From: a virus
Virus record (IMG/VR): IMGVR_UViG_3300046471_000259
Coordinates: 1-47,497 of that record
Reading direction: 5' to 3' (one strand)
DNA length: 47,497 nt
Under the pieces are notes generated by a model. It was not told the DNA's origin. It ran no database searches and was given only the letters and a program-made list of their open reading frames with translations. A program made the position numbers and the translations under genes. This document shows, piece after piece, positions 1 through 7,087 of this stretch. Numbering within the stretch: position 1 is the stretch's first letter; each line of letters begins with the position of its first letter.

Positions 1-1368
1 ATGATCCATGGTAACGACCATGGAAAACATGGTATCGAGGTCGACGTGCTCACAGACGCAAAAGTGAAGGCAGCCCGCCCCCGCGACGCGGCATACAAGC
101 TGGCCGATTCCAACCAGCTTTATCTCCATGTGTCCCCGGCTGGCGGCAAGCACTGGCGGATGAACTACACCTATGGCCGCAGCGCCAAGAACCCGAATGC
201 CCCCGCTCAGAAGACACTGACGTTCGGGCCCTACCCCGCCGTCACCCTCGTCGAAGCACGCCGCCGCCGTGACGAGGCCAAGGCGATGCTGCTGGAGGGT
301 CGCGACCCCGCCACCGAACGCAGGATCGCGGCGAAAGCGCAGACGTCGGCCACGGGCAATACGTTCAGGTCCGTGGCGACATCCTGGTACGACAAGAAAA
401 AGGGAACGTGGGCACCGCGCCATGCGACCAAGGTCTGGGAGAGCCTCGAGGAAAACGTGTTCGATGAAATCGGATCGCTGCCGATCACGTCGATCGACGC
501 ACCCCGGCTGCTCGACCTGCTGACCGTGGTCGAGAACCGCGGCGCGATCGAGACGGCCCATCGCCTGCGCCAACGTATATCCGCCGTCTTCGTCTACGCG
601 ATTGCGGCTGGCCTCGCGGCCAATGATCCAGCCGCCAGCCTGGGCAAGGCACTCAGTCCGAAACCTCGGGCCCGGCGCCAGCCAGCCTTGACCGACCTGA
701 CCAGCATCCGCGAGATGCTGGTTGCATGCGAAGCCGAGCGAAGCAGGGCCGGCACGAAGCTCGCCCTTCGCCTTCTCGCCCTCACCGTCGTGCGTCCGGG
801 CGAGCTTCGCCACGCGCGTTGGGCGGAGATCGAAGACCTGAATGGGGCTGAGCCGGTCTGGCGCATCCCCGCCGCGCGCATGAAAGGCGACGAGGATCGC
901 AAGGCGGAGGTCGGCGGCGACCATATCGTGCCGCTGTCGACCCAGGCAGTCGCCGTGCTTCGCGCACTGCACCCGCTCACCGGCGATCTCGAGTTGATGT
1001 TCCCCAGCGAGCGGCATCTGCACAAGCCGATCTCGGAGAACACCCTCAGCCAAGTGCTGATCCGGTCGGGGTATTTCCAACGGCATGTGCCCCACGGCTT
1101 CCGCGCCGCCTTCTCGACGATCATGAACGAGCGGGCGGACGCGGCTGGCCGGAGTGGGGATCGCGCGATCATCGACCTTATGCTGGCGCACATTCCCAAG
1201 GATAAGGTGGAGAGCGCCTACAACCGCGCGGCGTTCATGCCGCGCCGCCGTGAACTCGCGCAAGAGTGGGCCGATCTGCTGCTGGAAGGTGCCGCCGCGC
1301 CCGATTCGTTCGTCGGCCAGCCCATGCGGCGATCCATCGGCAATCCGAAGATCAGGGAGCCTGCTTGA
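1..1368 (+). CDS. int: Tyrosine-type prophage integrase (P4/DUF4102 family)
   Basis: Site-specific recombinase that would insert and excise the prophage. An N-terminal DUF4102-like arm-binding domain is followed by a core-binding domain and a C-terminal catalytic domain. Counting from the ATG at base 1, the visible catalytic residues are Arg265 (VRPGEL), His365 and Arg368 (HGFR), His397 (LAH) and nucleophile Tyr407 (AYNR). The start is uncertain. The first 45 bases contain an inverted repeat, and a GTG at base 46 is preceded by a GAGG site at 37-40 with 5-base spacing, so the protein may really be 440 residues beginning V/M-L-T-D-A-K. The 3' end overlaps the convergent AlpA-like gene by 17 bases. 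The family call is firm; the start codon is not. Confidence 0.95.
   Translation: MIHGNDHGKHGIEVDVLTDAKVKAARPRDAAYKLADSNQLYLHVSPAGGKHWRMNYTYGRSAKNPNAPAQKTLTFGPYPAVTLVEARRRRDEAKAMLLEGRDPATERRIAAKAQTSATGNTFRSVATSWYDKKKGTWAPRHATKVWESLEENVFDEIGSLPITSIDAPRLLDLLTVVENRGAIETAHRLRQRISAVFVYAIAAGLAANDPAASLGKALSPKPRARRQPALTDLTSIREMLVACEAERSRAGTKLALRLLALTVVRPGELRHARWAEIEDLNGAEPVWRIPAARMKGDEDRKAEVGGDHIVPLSTQAVAVLRALHPLTGDLELMFPSERHLHKPISENTLSQVLIRSGYFQRHVPHGFRAAFSTIMNERADAAGRSGDRAIIDLMLAHIPKDKVESAYNRAAFMPRRRELAQEWADLLLEGAAAPDSFVGQPMRRSIGNPKIREPA
6..23. repeat. Perfect inverted repeat at the integrase 5' end
   Basis: CCATGGT at 6-12 and ACCATGG at 17-23 flank a 4-base loop, and a further half-copy ACATGGT lies at 27-33. 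It lies upstream of the better-supported GTG start at base 46. It could be a regulatory or recombinase-binding site, or the 5' end of the coding region. Function is inferred only from position. Confidence 0.4.
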
Positions 1369-1543
1369 CGCTGGCGACCCAGTCGGACACCTCGCGCAGG
1401 CTCCACCGGGACGATGCTCCACCCGGCTTGTACGGCTTCGGAAAGGTCCCTGCCCGTATCTTCCGGTAGATCATCGCCTTGCAGTAGCCAACGATCTCGA
1501 TGACTTCGGAAAGGCGGATGAGGCGGTCAGGTGCGTAGCTCAT
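1352..1543 (-). CDS. AlpA-family DNA-binding regulator / excisionase-like
   Basis: A 63-residue winged-helix protein of the AlpA family. The pattern LIRLSEVIEIVGYCKAMIYR followed by IRAGTFPKP and a WSLREVSDWV tail is diagnostic. AlpA-type proteins activate integrase genes or act as directionality factors, and its position against the integrase 3' end, convergent and overlapping by 17 bases, fits that role. Its ATG overlaps the stop of the BRO gene (ATGA), so it is the last gene of the reverse-strand early operon and would be translated by coupling. The family is clear. The choice between transcriptional regulator and excisionase is inference. Confidence 0.88.
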   Translation of the reverse strand: MSYAPDRLIRLSEVIEIVGYCKAMIYRKIRAGTFPKPYKPGGASSRWSLREVSDWVASVKQAP

Positions 1544-2316
1544 ATCGGGTCCACCAGTCTCAAGCGACCTTGGCCGCGCTTGCCGGCGACATACATCTCG
1601 ATAGCTTTACGCCCGCCCTCTATCAGCCAGCGCCGGGTCATAGCCTCGCCATAGATGAGGACTTTAGCCGAGCCGTAGGGCGTGCGTTCGGGAATAATGC
1701 CGCGGTCATGGTGGTAGCGGGTCAGCTTCCGGGTGATAAACTGCGTGAGCCCGCGCGGGCGCTTGCCCTTAGTGTAACCAGCCATCTCCGCCACCTCCAG
1801 GGCGCTGATGCCGTTCACGAGCTTGCGGCTTTCGGTCAGCAGCCGCGCATTGACCATCCGCTCCAGCAGCGGCTCCACGAGGGCCGGAAGTACCTGCACG
1901 AACGCCTCCTCGATCTCGGCGTGCGTGACGCGCTTGACGATCCCGCCCAGCGTAGACCGCGCGGCTGGTCCGAAATTCGTGACCATGCCGTCGGAGGTGT
2001 AGGAGCCGGTCCTGATGACTGTCGGAAGCACCTCTTCGAACATCCAGCGTTCCATGCGCTCGGCATCGGGCAAGGTGCTGCTTGCAATGAGACGAAGAAC
2101 ATCGGGCATGAACAGGATCCTCGCTTGCTGCACTCCGCCTGCCGTCTGAAGGGGGTATCGTTTCGTTACCCCCTTGCAGTGGTCCTTCATTGCCTTGTTC
2201 GGGTTGGTATAGCCCAGCCGCTCGCAGACATCCTTGCCGACGAAGCCTGGTTCACCGTCCATCACGACGGAGCGGATTTGAGAGCCCTCAAAGCTAAGGT
2301 CTATGACGGCGGTCAC
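1540..2316 (-). CDS. BRO-N domain antirepressor-like protein
   Basis: 258 residues. The N-terminal ~105 residues form a BRO-N (antirepressor) domain: F-EGSQIRSV, D-GEPGFVGKDVCERLGY, then the PLQTAGGVQQARILFMPDV block and a W-FEEVLPTVIRTGSY end. Downstream is a helical linker and a C-terminal part carrying LEVAEMAGYTKGKRPRGLTQ, which looks like a second DNA-binding segment. The GTG start at 2316 overlaps the upstream stop (GTGA). A longer reading frame with an ATG at 2418 exists but would run deep into the previous gene. Phage BRO proteins commonly counteract the CI repressor, and that role is inferred here. Confidence 0.88.
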   Translation of the reverse strand: MTAVIDLSFEGSQIRSVVMDGEPGFVGKDVCERLGYTNPNKAMKDHCKGVTKRYPLQTAGGVQQARILFMPDVLRLIASSTLPDAERMERWMFEEVLPTVIRTGSYTSDGMVTNFGPAARSTLGGIVKRVTHAEIEEAFVQVLPALVEPLLERMVNARLLTESRKLVNGISALEVAEMAGYTKGKRPRGLTQFITRKLTRYHHDRGIIPERTPYGSAKVLIYGEAMTRRWLIEGGRKAIEMYVAGKRGQGRLRLVDPI

Positions 2317-2702
2317 AGCGCGCCTCCCACCACGTTCGGCCGACCCGCTGCTCCAGACCTGTGGTCTCGCGTCACTTTGGCTGTGGCCAGTTCGACCTTC
2401 TCGAATAGCGCGCCGCATGCGTCGGCCTGATCTTTCAAGAGATCAAACAAATTGGAGACCACGGCCCATTCCCGCATATTCGTAACGGGGCCAAGGTCGA
2501 TACCCGCGCCCGGACGCGATGTAGCACCAACGTGGCGAGCCATCGCTTCATTCGCGACGCCGTCCAGCGCTATGGTGATCGCGTAGGCGAGGCTGCTGAT
2601 GCGTTCGACGGCTACGGTGCCGTCCCAGGAGCGATCCCGAATCTCGCGTAGAAAATCCGGGGCGACAACGATGCCCGGTGCCGCTATATCAATCTTGTTC
2701 AT
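2313..2702 (-). CDS. Conserved hypothetical phage protein (129 aa)
   Basis: I do not recognise the family. The protein is mostly helical, with no signal peptide, membrane segment or cysteine cluster. The start ATG at 2702 was chosen because an AAGGAAAG site sits 5 bases upstream. An upstream in-frame ATG at 2723 lacks one. Its stop overlaps the GTG of the BRO gene. Repeated 4-base overlaps and early-operon position make it a real gene, possibly helping in antirepression or host take-over, but nothing in the sequence shows which. Confidence 0.7.
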   Translation of the reverse strand: MNKIDIAAPGIVVAPDFLREIRDRSWDGTVAVERISSLAYAITIALDGVANEAMARHVGATSRPGAGIDLGPVTNMREWAVVSNLFDLLKDQADACGALFEKVELATAKVTRDHRSGAAGRPNVVGGAL

Positions 2703-2767
2703 GTAGCTTTCCTTGCTGAACAAGGTCGGGGATGCGGCTGGAATCCGCGTCCTCGACCGCCTTCCTA

Positions 2768-2950
2768 TCAGACAGATATGGTTTCGGATCGGAACGCCGC
2801 TTCGATCTCGCTCTTACGGAAGTAGAGCTTCCGCCCCTTCCGGATGCAGGGAAGGGTGCCCTTTTCCGCCATGTTATAGACGGCTCGGGTCGTCTCCCCG
2901 ATGTAGTCGGCGGCGGCTTTCGCCCCGCAAAGCAAATCTGCATTAAGCAT
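2768..2950 (-). CDS. Small helix-turn-helix (HTH_17-like) DNA-binding protein
   Basis: 60 residues. The segment GAKAAADYIGETTRAVYNMAE, then KGTLPCIRKGRKLYFRKSEIEAAF, is the classic excisionase/MerR-type HTH_17 layout, with a recognition helix followed by a short beta wing. A strong GGAGGT lies 6 bases before the ATG. It probably regulates recombination or early transcription. Two 18-base direct repeats just upstream (2972-3042) are candidate binding sites. An overlapping longer frame (2689-2943) is a shadow with arginine-serine-rich composition. Confidence 0.82.
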   Translation of the reverse strand: MLNADLLCGAKAAADYIGETTRAVYNMAEKGTLPCIRKGRKLYFRKSEIEAAFRSETISV

Positions 2951-2971
2951 TTCGTTACCTCCGTGGATTAC

Positions 2972-3042
2972 AGGTGTATCCGTGTCCCTCTATGCGCTTG
3001 CGGATAATTGCCGTCAAGAGCTAGAGGTGTATTCCTGTTCCT
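2972..3042. repeat. Two 18-base direct repeats between divergent genes
   Basis: AGGTGTATCCGTGTCCCT at 2972-2989 and AGGTGTATTCCTGTTCCT at 3025-3042 match at 15 of 18 positions. They are spaced 53 bases, about five helical turns. They fill the gap between the reverse HTH gene (2768-2950) and the forward gene at 3055, so they look like operator sites for a regulator encoded next to them. Confidence 0.5.
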
Positions 3043-3054
3043 AGGAGTGTCGCC

Positions 3055-3714
3055 GTGTCTAGATTCGCGTTATCGTTCGGGCGGCTTGAGGCTGTTCTGT
3101 CGGCCTATTTCCGCATCGATCCCGAGCGCGGCGGCACTTTTCGTGCGCGGATCAAGCAGTTGCAGCGCTTGAATTTTCCCGGCGGCGTGAATGTTGGCCG
3201 AGGGGTCAAATTCGAGTACGGTCTCGATCATGCGCTGAAGCTGGTAGTTGCGCTGGAATTAATGTCATTCGGCTTGCCAGCCAAGTTTGTGTCAGAACTT
3301 GTTGAGGCAAGCTGGCGGCGCATCGCGATCGCCTTTCAGATATCTCCGATAGGCATGGCTGAGCCGTTCGGCGCGAGTGAAATTTTCGGCAGGTTCAACA
3401 TTGATGTGCTGGGGGATGCGTTTGATCATTCCGATTGCGTTGAAGTATATGATCAAGTCGATTTCCAATTTCATATCGTAAACAAGGGGGAAAATGCCTT
3501 GTTTTTAAACATGACGGCCATATTCAAAAGATTTGTTTCCGTGTTAGACTTAATAAGAATGAAAAATACAACGTTGGGCTTTACTGCAAGAAAATGGGAT
3601 ACAGGTTATCAAACTTTGTCAGAAGAAGTCCCATGGGATATTCCTTGGCTGCATGTTTCTGATGAGCGATTGTCGTACTTTACCCAGTCATATTTTGATA
3701 ACAGTTTTAAGTAG
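3055..3714 (+). CDS. Unknown protein with putative HTH-like N-terminus (219 aa), AT-rich cargo gene
   Basis: Forward gene lying inside the otherwise reverse-strand early operon. It starts at a GTG with AGGAG about 8 bases upstream. Residues ~25-85 (RIKQLQRLNFP, GGVNVGRG, ALKLVVALELMSFGLP) resemble a MerR/HTH-like region I have seen in alphaproteobacterial hypothetical proteins; this is recall, not a computed match. The C-terminal ~110 residues are unfamiliar and the corresponding DNA (about 3430-3714) is clearly richer in A+T than its neighbours, a sign of separate origin. It converges on the small gene at 3718-3840. A cargo gene (moron) or regulator is likely; function unknown. Confidence 0.65.
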   Translation: MSRFALSFGRLEAVLSAYFRIDPERGGTFRARIKQLQRLNFPGGVNVGRGVKFEYGLDHALKLVVALELMSFGLPAKFVSELVEASWRRIAIAFQISPIGMAEPFGASEIFGRFNIDVLGDAFDHSDCVEVYDQVDFQFHIVNKGENALFLNMTAIFKRFVSVLDLIRMKNTTLGFTARKWDTGYQTLSEEVPWDIPWLHVSDERLSYFTQSYFDNSFK

Positions 3715-3717
3715 TTT

Positions 3718-3840
3718 TTACCGCAAGGTTTCTTCCCCGATGGCGGCCGCCTCGGCACGATCATGCAGAATGCCGAGCGCAATGTCGGCAAGCGAGTGGG
3801 CTAATCCGTCGATGCGGGCCTCGCGAGCTTCGGTGCTCAT
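3718..3840 (-). CDS. Small hypothetical protein (40 aa)
   Basis: Short gene beginning MSTEAREARIDGLAHSLADI. Its ATG overlaps the stop of the upstream gene as ATGA, the pattern used throughout this operon, which is the main support. It is helical and acidic/alanine-rich, with no recognisable family. The stop lies 3 bases past the end of the convergent gene at 3714. Confidence 0.5.
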   Translation of the reverse strand: MSTEAREARIDGLAHSLADIALGILHDRAEAAAIGEETLR

Positions 3841-4127
3841 GACGACAGAGCCTCCCCCAGCTCGTCGAGCCGTTCGACCATGATCCTCGCATCCCATTCG
3901 TCGTCATATTCCGGGTCGTTGAACTTCCCGGAACGGTGGTAATCGTGGGCTCGTTCGGCGGCGGCCTCGACGCGGCGCAGGTACGCGACCTCTTCGTCTT
4001 CTTCGGTCACGCGGGCCCGCAGCCCCTCGATCAGCGCAAGCATGGCGTCCAGCAGCGCTGGCGCGGTGCCCGCAGTCTGCGCCTTGACGATCTCGATCGT
4101 CGCTTCGTGCTCGATGGCGCTGGTCAT
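3837..4127 (-). CDS. Hypothetical phage protein (96 aa)
   Basis: Starts MTSAIEHEATIEIVK at 4127, where ATGA overlaps the stop of the preceding gene. A longer frame to 4211 would extend into that gene. The middle is helical (ALLDAMLALIEGLRARV, then EEDEEVAYLRRVEAAAERAHDY) and could form a coiled coil. No family recognised. Early-operon position suggests a non-essential host-interaction role, which is inference. Confidence 0.65.
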   Translation of the reverse strand: MTSAIEHEATIEIVKAQTAGTAPALLDAMLALIEGLRARVTEEDEEVAYLRRVEAAAERAHDYHRSGKFNDPEYDDEWDARIMVERLDELGEALSS

Positions 4128-4591
4128 TGGCGGGTCGCTGCAGGACGGATCGGCACCACCTTCCGATCCAAAGGCACCTTCACAATTGGAAGCCCGATCT
4201 TCGCCTGCCATTTCACGGCCCTGGCCTCGGCTTCCTCAAGCGTCACGGCCATGTCGCAGTCGCGGTATTCGTCGCGTGATCCGTCGGGCTTCTGGACATC
4301 GATTATCCAGCGCCAGGACACAGAAACCGGCTTGCCGTTGCAGGTCCAACCGTCGCCGGTGATCTCGGTGATGCGGATCGTACCGCTGGGCGGCGTCCAG
4401 CCTGTCGGTTTCGGCCAAGGCTCGGGAAGATCGACCCATCCCGCAACCTCGACGCCGCTCCCACCTTCATCGTGAAATCCATCATCGCAGCGGGTCGCCA
4501 GCACCCATGGACGCGATGACACGAACTCGGAAAGCGTCGGGTCGTAGGCCAGTATCCAGCGGCCATCCATGGGCGGCGGAGTGATGTTCAT
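4124..4591 (-). CDS. Hypothetical phage protein (155 aa), DUF551-like start
   Basis: Begins MNITPPPMDGRWILAYDP, which recalls small phage proteins of the DUF551 type with a P-x-DGRW-ILAY opening. It is tryptophan-rich (WVDLPEPWP, GWTPPSG, WRWIIDVQ) and ends with a helix followed by a basic tail. The ATG overlaps the upstream stop (ATGA), so it is coupled to the small membrane protein at 4588-4707. The function of such proteins is not known. Confidence 0.65.
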   Translation of the reverse strand: MNITPPPMDGRWILAYDPTLSEFVSSRPWVLATRCDDGFHDEGGSGVEVAGWVDLPEPWPKPTGWTPPSGTIRITEITGDGWTCNGKPVSVSWRWIIDVQKPDGSRDEYRDCDMAVTLEEAEARAVKWQAKIGLPIVKVPLDRKVVPIRPAATRQ

Positions 4592-4707
4592 GGTTCTTTC
4601 CTTGCGAGCTTGCGCAGTGCGCGAATGTCGGTGGCGATGCTGTGGAGGGGCCAGCCGATCCAGATCAGGGCGACCAGCGCGACGCAGATGACGGAATCTT
4701 CGCTCAT
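4588..4707 (-). CDS. Small single-span membrane protein (39 aa)
   Basis: Sequence MSEDSVICVALVALIWIGWP followed by a basic helical tail. One hydrophobic segment covers residues ~6-20 with a positively charged C-terminus, predicting an N-out/C-in inner-membrane microprotein. Both ends share ATGA overlaps with the neighbouring genes, which strongly supports translation despite the short length. Role unknown; small early membrane proteins often modulate host or superinfecting phage. Confidence 0.55.
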   Translation of the reverse strand: MSEDSVICVALVALIWIGWPLHSIATDIRALRKLARKEP

Positions 4708-4946
4708 GTCGCCACCTCGTTTAAACACGGCACCAGGCCGACCACGTCGGACCGGCAAACCGCGCAGCCGCAGGAGCGAGCAAGCGTCCTGCCCCGCTTG
4801 ATGCCGGCGAGCGTAGCGCGGACCGTCTGTCCGTTGTCCCAGCCGCCCGCGTCGATCTCGGCGCGGCAGTTGCAGCGGCGGTGACTGCTGGCCTTGAGCG
4901 TCGATTTCACGATCTCGCGCGCTTCTATCAGGTCCGGGTCGATCAC
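4704..4946 (-). CDS. Cysteine-containing hypothetical protein (80 aa)
   Basis: GTG start at 4946 forms a GTGA overlap with the stop of the upstream gene. The sequence has a CNC pair near residue 26 and a C-G-C-x2-C cluster near residue 60, plus a late cysteine, so a small zinc-binding fold is possible. No named family recognised. Confidence 0.55.
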   Translation of the reverse strand: MIDPDLIEAREIVKSTLKASSHRRCNCRAEIDAGGWDNGQTVRATLAGIKRGRTLARSCGCAVCRSDVVGLVPCLNEVAT

Positions 4947-5164
4947 AGTCCGGGCTCCTTCCTCAATGCCCTGCACGGAGCCGGAAGCGTCGACGGCTCG
5001 ATGCCAACGCGAACGGCCTCAAGGCACATCTCTATGTCGGCTGTGTCGGCCACCCGCTTGCTGTTCTCCGCCATGCGGCTGGTGTCGACGCCTATCGCCA
5101 CGAGCGCACCCGTGATGCCGAAGAGGCTCGCGACGATGAAGCCGGTACGATCACTATCGGTCAT
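4943..5164 (-). CDS. Small membrane protein (73 aa)
   Basis: Starts MTDSDRTGFIVASLFGITGA. One transmembrane helix spans about residues 8-26, followed by a soluble tail containing two cysteines (C46 and C63 approximately). ATGA overlaps with the ParB-like gene upstream. No known family; probably an inner-membrane protein anchored by its N-terminus. Confidence 0.6.
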   Translation of the reverse strand: MTDSDRTGFIVASLFGITGALVAIGVDTSRMAENSKRVADTADIEMCLEAVRVGIEPSTLPAPCRALRKEPGL

Positions 5165-6534
5165 GCTGCCTCCTCGGCCGTGGCCGGCACTTCCTCGTAA
5201 GCCATCAGCAAGACCTCCCGCAGCTGGGCGGCGCGATCGTCCCCGCCGCCCTTCGTGGCGCTGAGGAAGCTCGCCCATTCTTTCTGCGCGCGGGTCAGCA
5301 GCGTGCGGAACATTCGGTCGGGGTCGTAGCCTTCGGGCGGGTTGATCGAGAGCTTGGTGAGCGCCGTGAACATGCTCGCGCCCGCGTTCAGCACCTCATC
5401 GGGGAACGCCTCTGCCATGGTGGTGAGCGCCGACGCGCAAATCGCCGCGCCATGCTTGCGAAGCACCTTGGCAATGGCGCTGGTAAAGGCGACCTCGCCA
5501 GGCACCCAGCTTTGCGAGCCGGTCTTGCGCGAGACGGTGAAGCCCGCCTCGGTGATGATCTGCCGGATCTGCAACGCCTCGGCATCGCCGCCGGCGATCG
5601 CCGCGTGGAAATCGTCCAGCCGGTTCATCGGCTTGCGCGCCCGGTTCATGGCGACGAACATCGCCGCCTCGTCCGCGACGCTGCCGTAGACGCCGACGCA
5701 GCAAGGCAGGAACGGGATGTCCCCGCGCAGCTTGGCGGCCGCGAGACGGTGCTGCCCGTCGATCACCCACAAGGTGCCGTCATCACGCTTGGACACGACC
5801 AGCGGCAGGCACATGCGCCAGTCCCAGGTCTGGGCGATCCTCTTGATGAGTGCGATGCTTCCGCCGTTGTCGGTCGACCGCTGATAGCTGTCATCGAGGT
5901 GTAATTCCGACGGGTTGCGGTTCTCGACCGAAGGCGGGTTTCCCTTGGCGACTGGCCATTTTTTAGGGGTGGTGCTCGCCTGGGCGGGCGGCGGGGTGAA
6001 AGCGGCGGATTTCTGCGGCTTTTGGGAGGTGCTGGCACCTTTTCCCGACAGGGTAGAGGGGGTGATTTCCTTCGCTGTCGACTCACTCTGAAATTCGGCA
6101 GATTTCTGCGGGGTTGAGGATGATTTCCCGACCGATTTGCCTGTTTCGATTCGCGCCCCCTGCTGCGCCCTTATCCGGCGCGTGATGTCGTCGGTCACGT
6201 CGTCGCGCGGGGCTACATCTGCCTCGCGCTGCAGGCCCGGTGTGCCTTTATCCAAGGCTCCGTAGGCACCGCTCTCCTTCTCATCCAACTCGGCCAGCAG
6301 CGGGCGAGCCTCAACTGGCGGGCAGGTATACAGCACGCCCTTTCGATCAATGACGATGTTGCCGACGAGAACGCGGGCCTGCACCTTGTCGCTGCCGATC
6401 CTAGTGTGGATCATGAACGTGCCGTTGGCGTCACGCTTGCCCGCCATCTTCGGCTTGATCCAGTCGGCGATGTCGTTCCGGCCCTTGTTGATCCAGGACT
6501 GGACCGTGAGGGTGCCGTTCGGCTGATCGGTCAT
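5161..6534 (-). CDS. ParB-like nuclease-fold protein (DUF6551-like), 457 aa
   Basis: Three parts are visible. Residues 1-90 form a compact N-terminal domain of unknown type. Residues ~130-205 are a low-complexity Ser/Thr/Pro/Lys linker with two copies of a PQKSA-x-F motif. The C-terminal ~250 residues resemble ParB/sulfiredoxin fold proteins, with the hallmark VIDGQHRLAA at residues 257-266 (Asp259-Gly-Gln-His-Arg263). In this fold, DGQHR-type motifs bind nucleotide (CTP or ATP). The start at 6534 is set by an ATGA overlap; an open frame to 6891 overlaps the previous genes. The linker makes it unlike a plain ParB. Role unknown, possibly DNA binding or a host-directed modification. Confidence 0.75.
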   Translation of the reverse strand: MTDQPNGTLTVQSWINKGRNDIADWIKPKMAGKRDANGTFMIHTRIGSDKVQARVLVGNIVIDRKGVLYTCPPVEARPLLAELDEKESGAYGALDKGTPGLQREADVAPRDDVTDDITRRIRAQQGARIETGKSVGKSSSTPQKSAEFQSESTAKEITPSTLSGKGASTSQKPQKSAAFTPPPAQASTTPKKWPVAKGNPPSVENRNPSELHLDDSYQRSTDNGGSIALIKRIAQTWDWRMCLPLVVSKRDDGTLWVIDGQHRLAAAKLRGDIPFLPCCVGVYGSVADEAAMFVAMNRARKPMNRLDDFHAAIAGGDAEALQIRQIITEAGFTVSRKTGSQSWVPGEVAFTSAIAKVLRKHGAAICASALTTMAEAFPDEVLNAGASMFTALTKLSINPPEGYDPDRMFRTLLTRAQKEWASFLSATKGGGDDRAAQLREVLLMAYEEVPATAEEAA

Positions 6535-6779
6535 GACGACTTCCTTCGGGCGGCCTTTACGGCGCTCAGCCGGGCAGCGAGGCGGTCGACCTTCTCGACG
6601 GCTTCGGCGAAATCCTCGGACCACTTCTGATCGCGGTTCGACTTGCGCACCGCGGCCAGCATGGCGCGTTCGCGGGACCACCAGTCCAGCATGATCGTAA
6701 GCCGCAGGGCCTCGCGGCAATCGCTCTGCATGACCGGCTGGCGCGCGCGGTGGAGCGGGAAACGGATCACCTCGCCCAT
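6531..6779 (-). CDS. Hypothetical phage protein (82 aa)
   Basis: Starts MGEVIRFPLHRARQ, a frequent opening of small phage proteins, followed by a long amphipathic helix region (SEDFAEAVEKVDRLAARLSAV) and a basic tail. It overlaps the upstream gene by 13 bases and the ParB-like gene by 4. Function unknown. Confidence 0.65.
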   Translation of the reverse strand: MGEVIRFPLHRARQPVMQSDCREALRLTIMLDWWSRERAMLAAVRKSNRDQKWSEDFAEAVEKVDRLAARLSAVKAARRKSS

Positions 6780-7087
6780 CGTGCGCTCCGGCGCTTGGAG
6801 CGCACGCCCGTGGCGAGCACGATCTTGACCGCGGCTGGTAGGCCCGGCGTGTCGAGCAGTTCAGCCACCAGAACCGTCGCGCAGTCGTCATCTGCGCAGC
6901 CGATCTCCGGATGAAACCACGGATAGATCATACCATCCGTGCCGATGGTGACCGCGCCGCCGATCTTGCCCCAGGCAAGCAGCCAGGCTTCGGCCAGCAA
7001 CGGCGGGGCGGGGGGGCATGACCCCGCCGTTGCTGACACTCCCGCCCAGGGGGCGCCGGCGGGAACTGGATAGGATTGTACGGTCAT
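6767..7087 (-). CDS. Hypothetical phage protein (106 aa)
   Basis: Starts MTVQSYPVPAGAPW at 7087 by ATGA overlap with the upstream stop. The middle reads as a soluble alpha/beta protein with a CADDDCATVLVAELLD segment. No recognised family. It sits in the tightly packed reverse early operon. Confidence 0.6.
   Translation of the reverse strand: MTVQSYPVPAGAPWAGVSATAGSCPPAPPLLAEAWLLAWGKIGGAVTIGTDGMIYPWFHPEIGCADDDCATVLVAELLDTPGLPAAVKIVLATGVRSKRRSARWAR

Noticed and set aside
1531-2430. 299-residue forward frame over the BRO gene
   Set aside because: The reverse strand encodes a recognisable BRO-N protein with coupled overlaps; this frame is a high-GC shadow.
2689-2943. 84-residue reverse frame overlapping the HTH_17-like gene
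   Set aside because: Arg/Ser-rich shadow composition; the other frame has a clear HTH and GGAGGT ribosome site.
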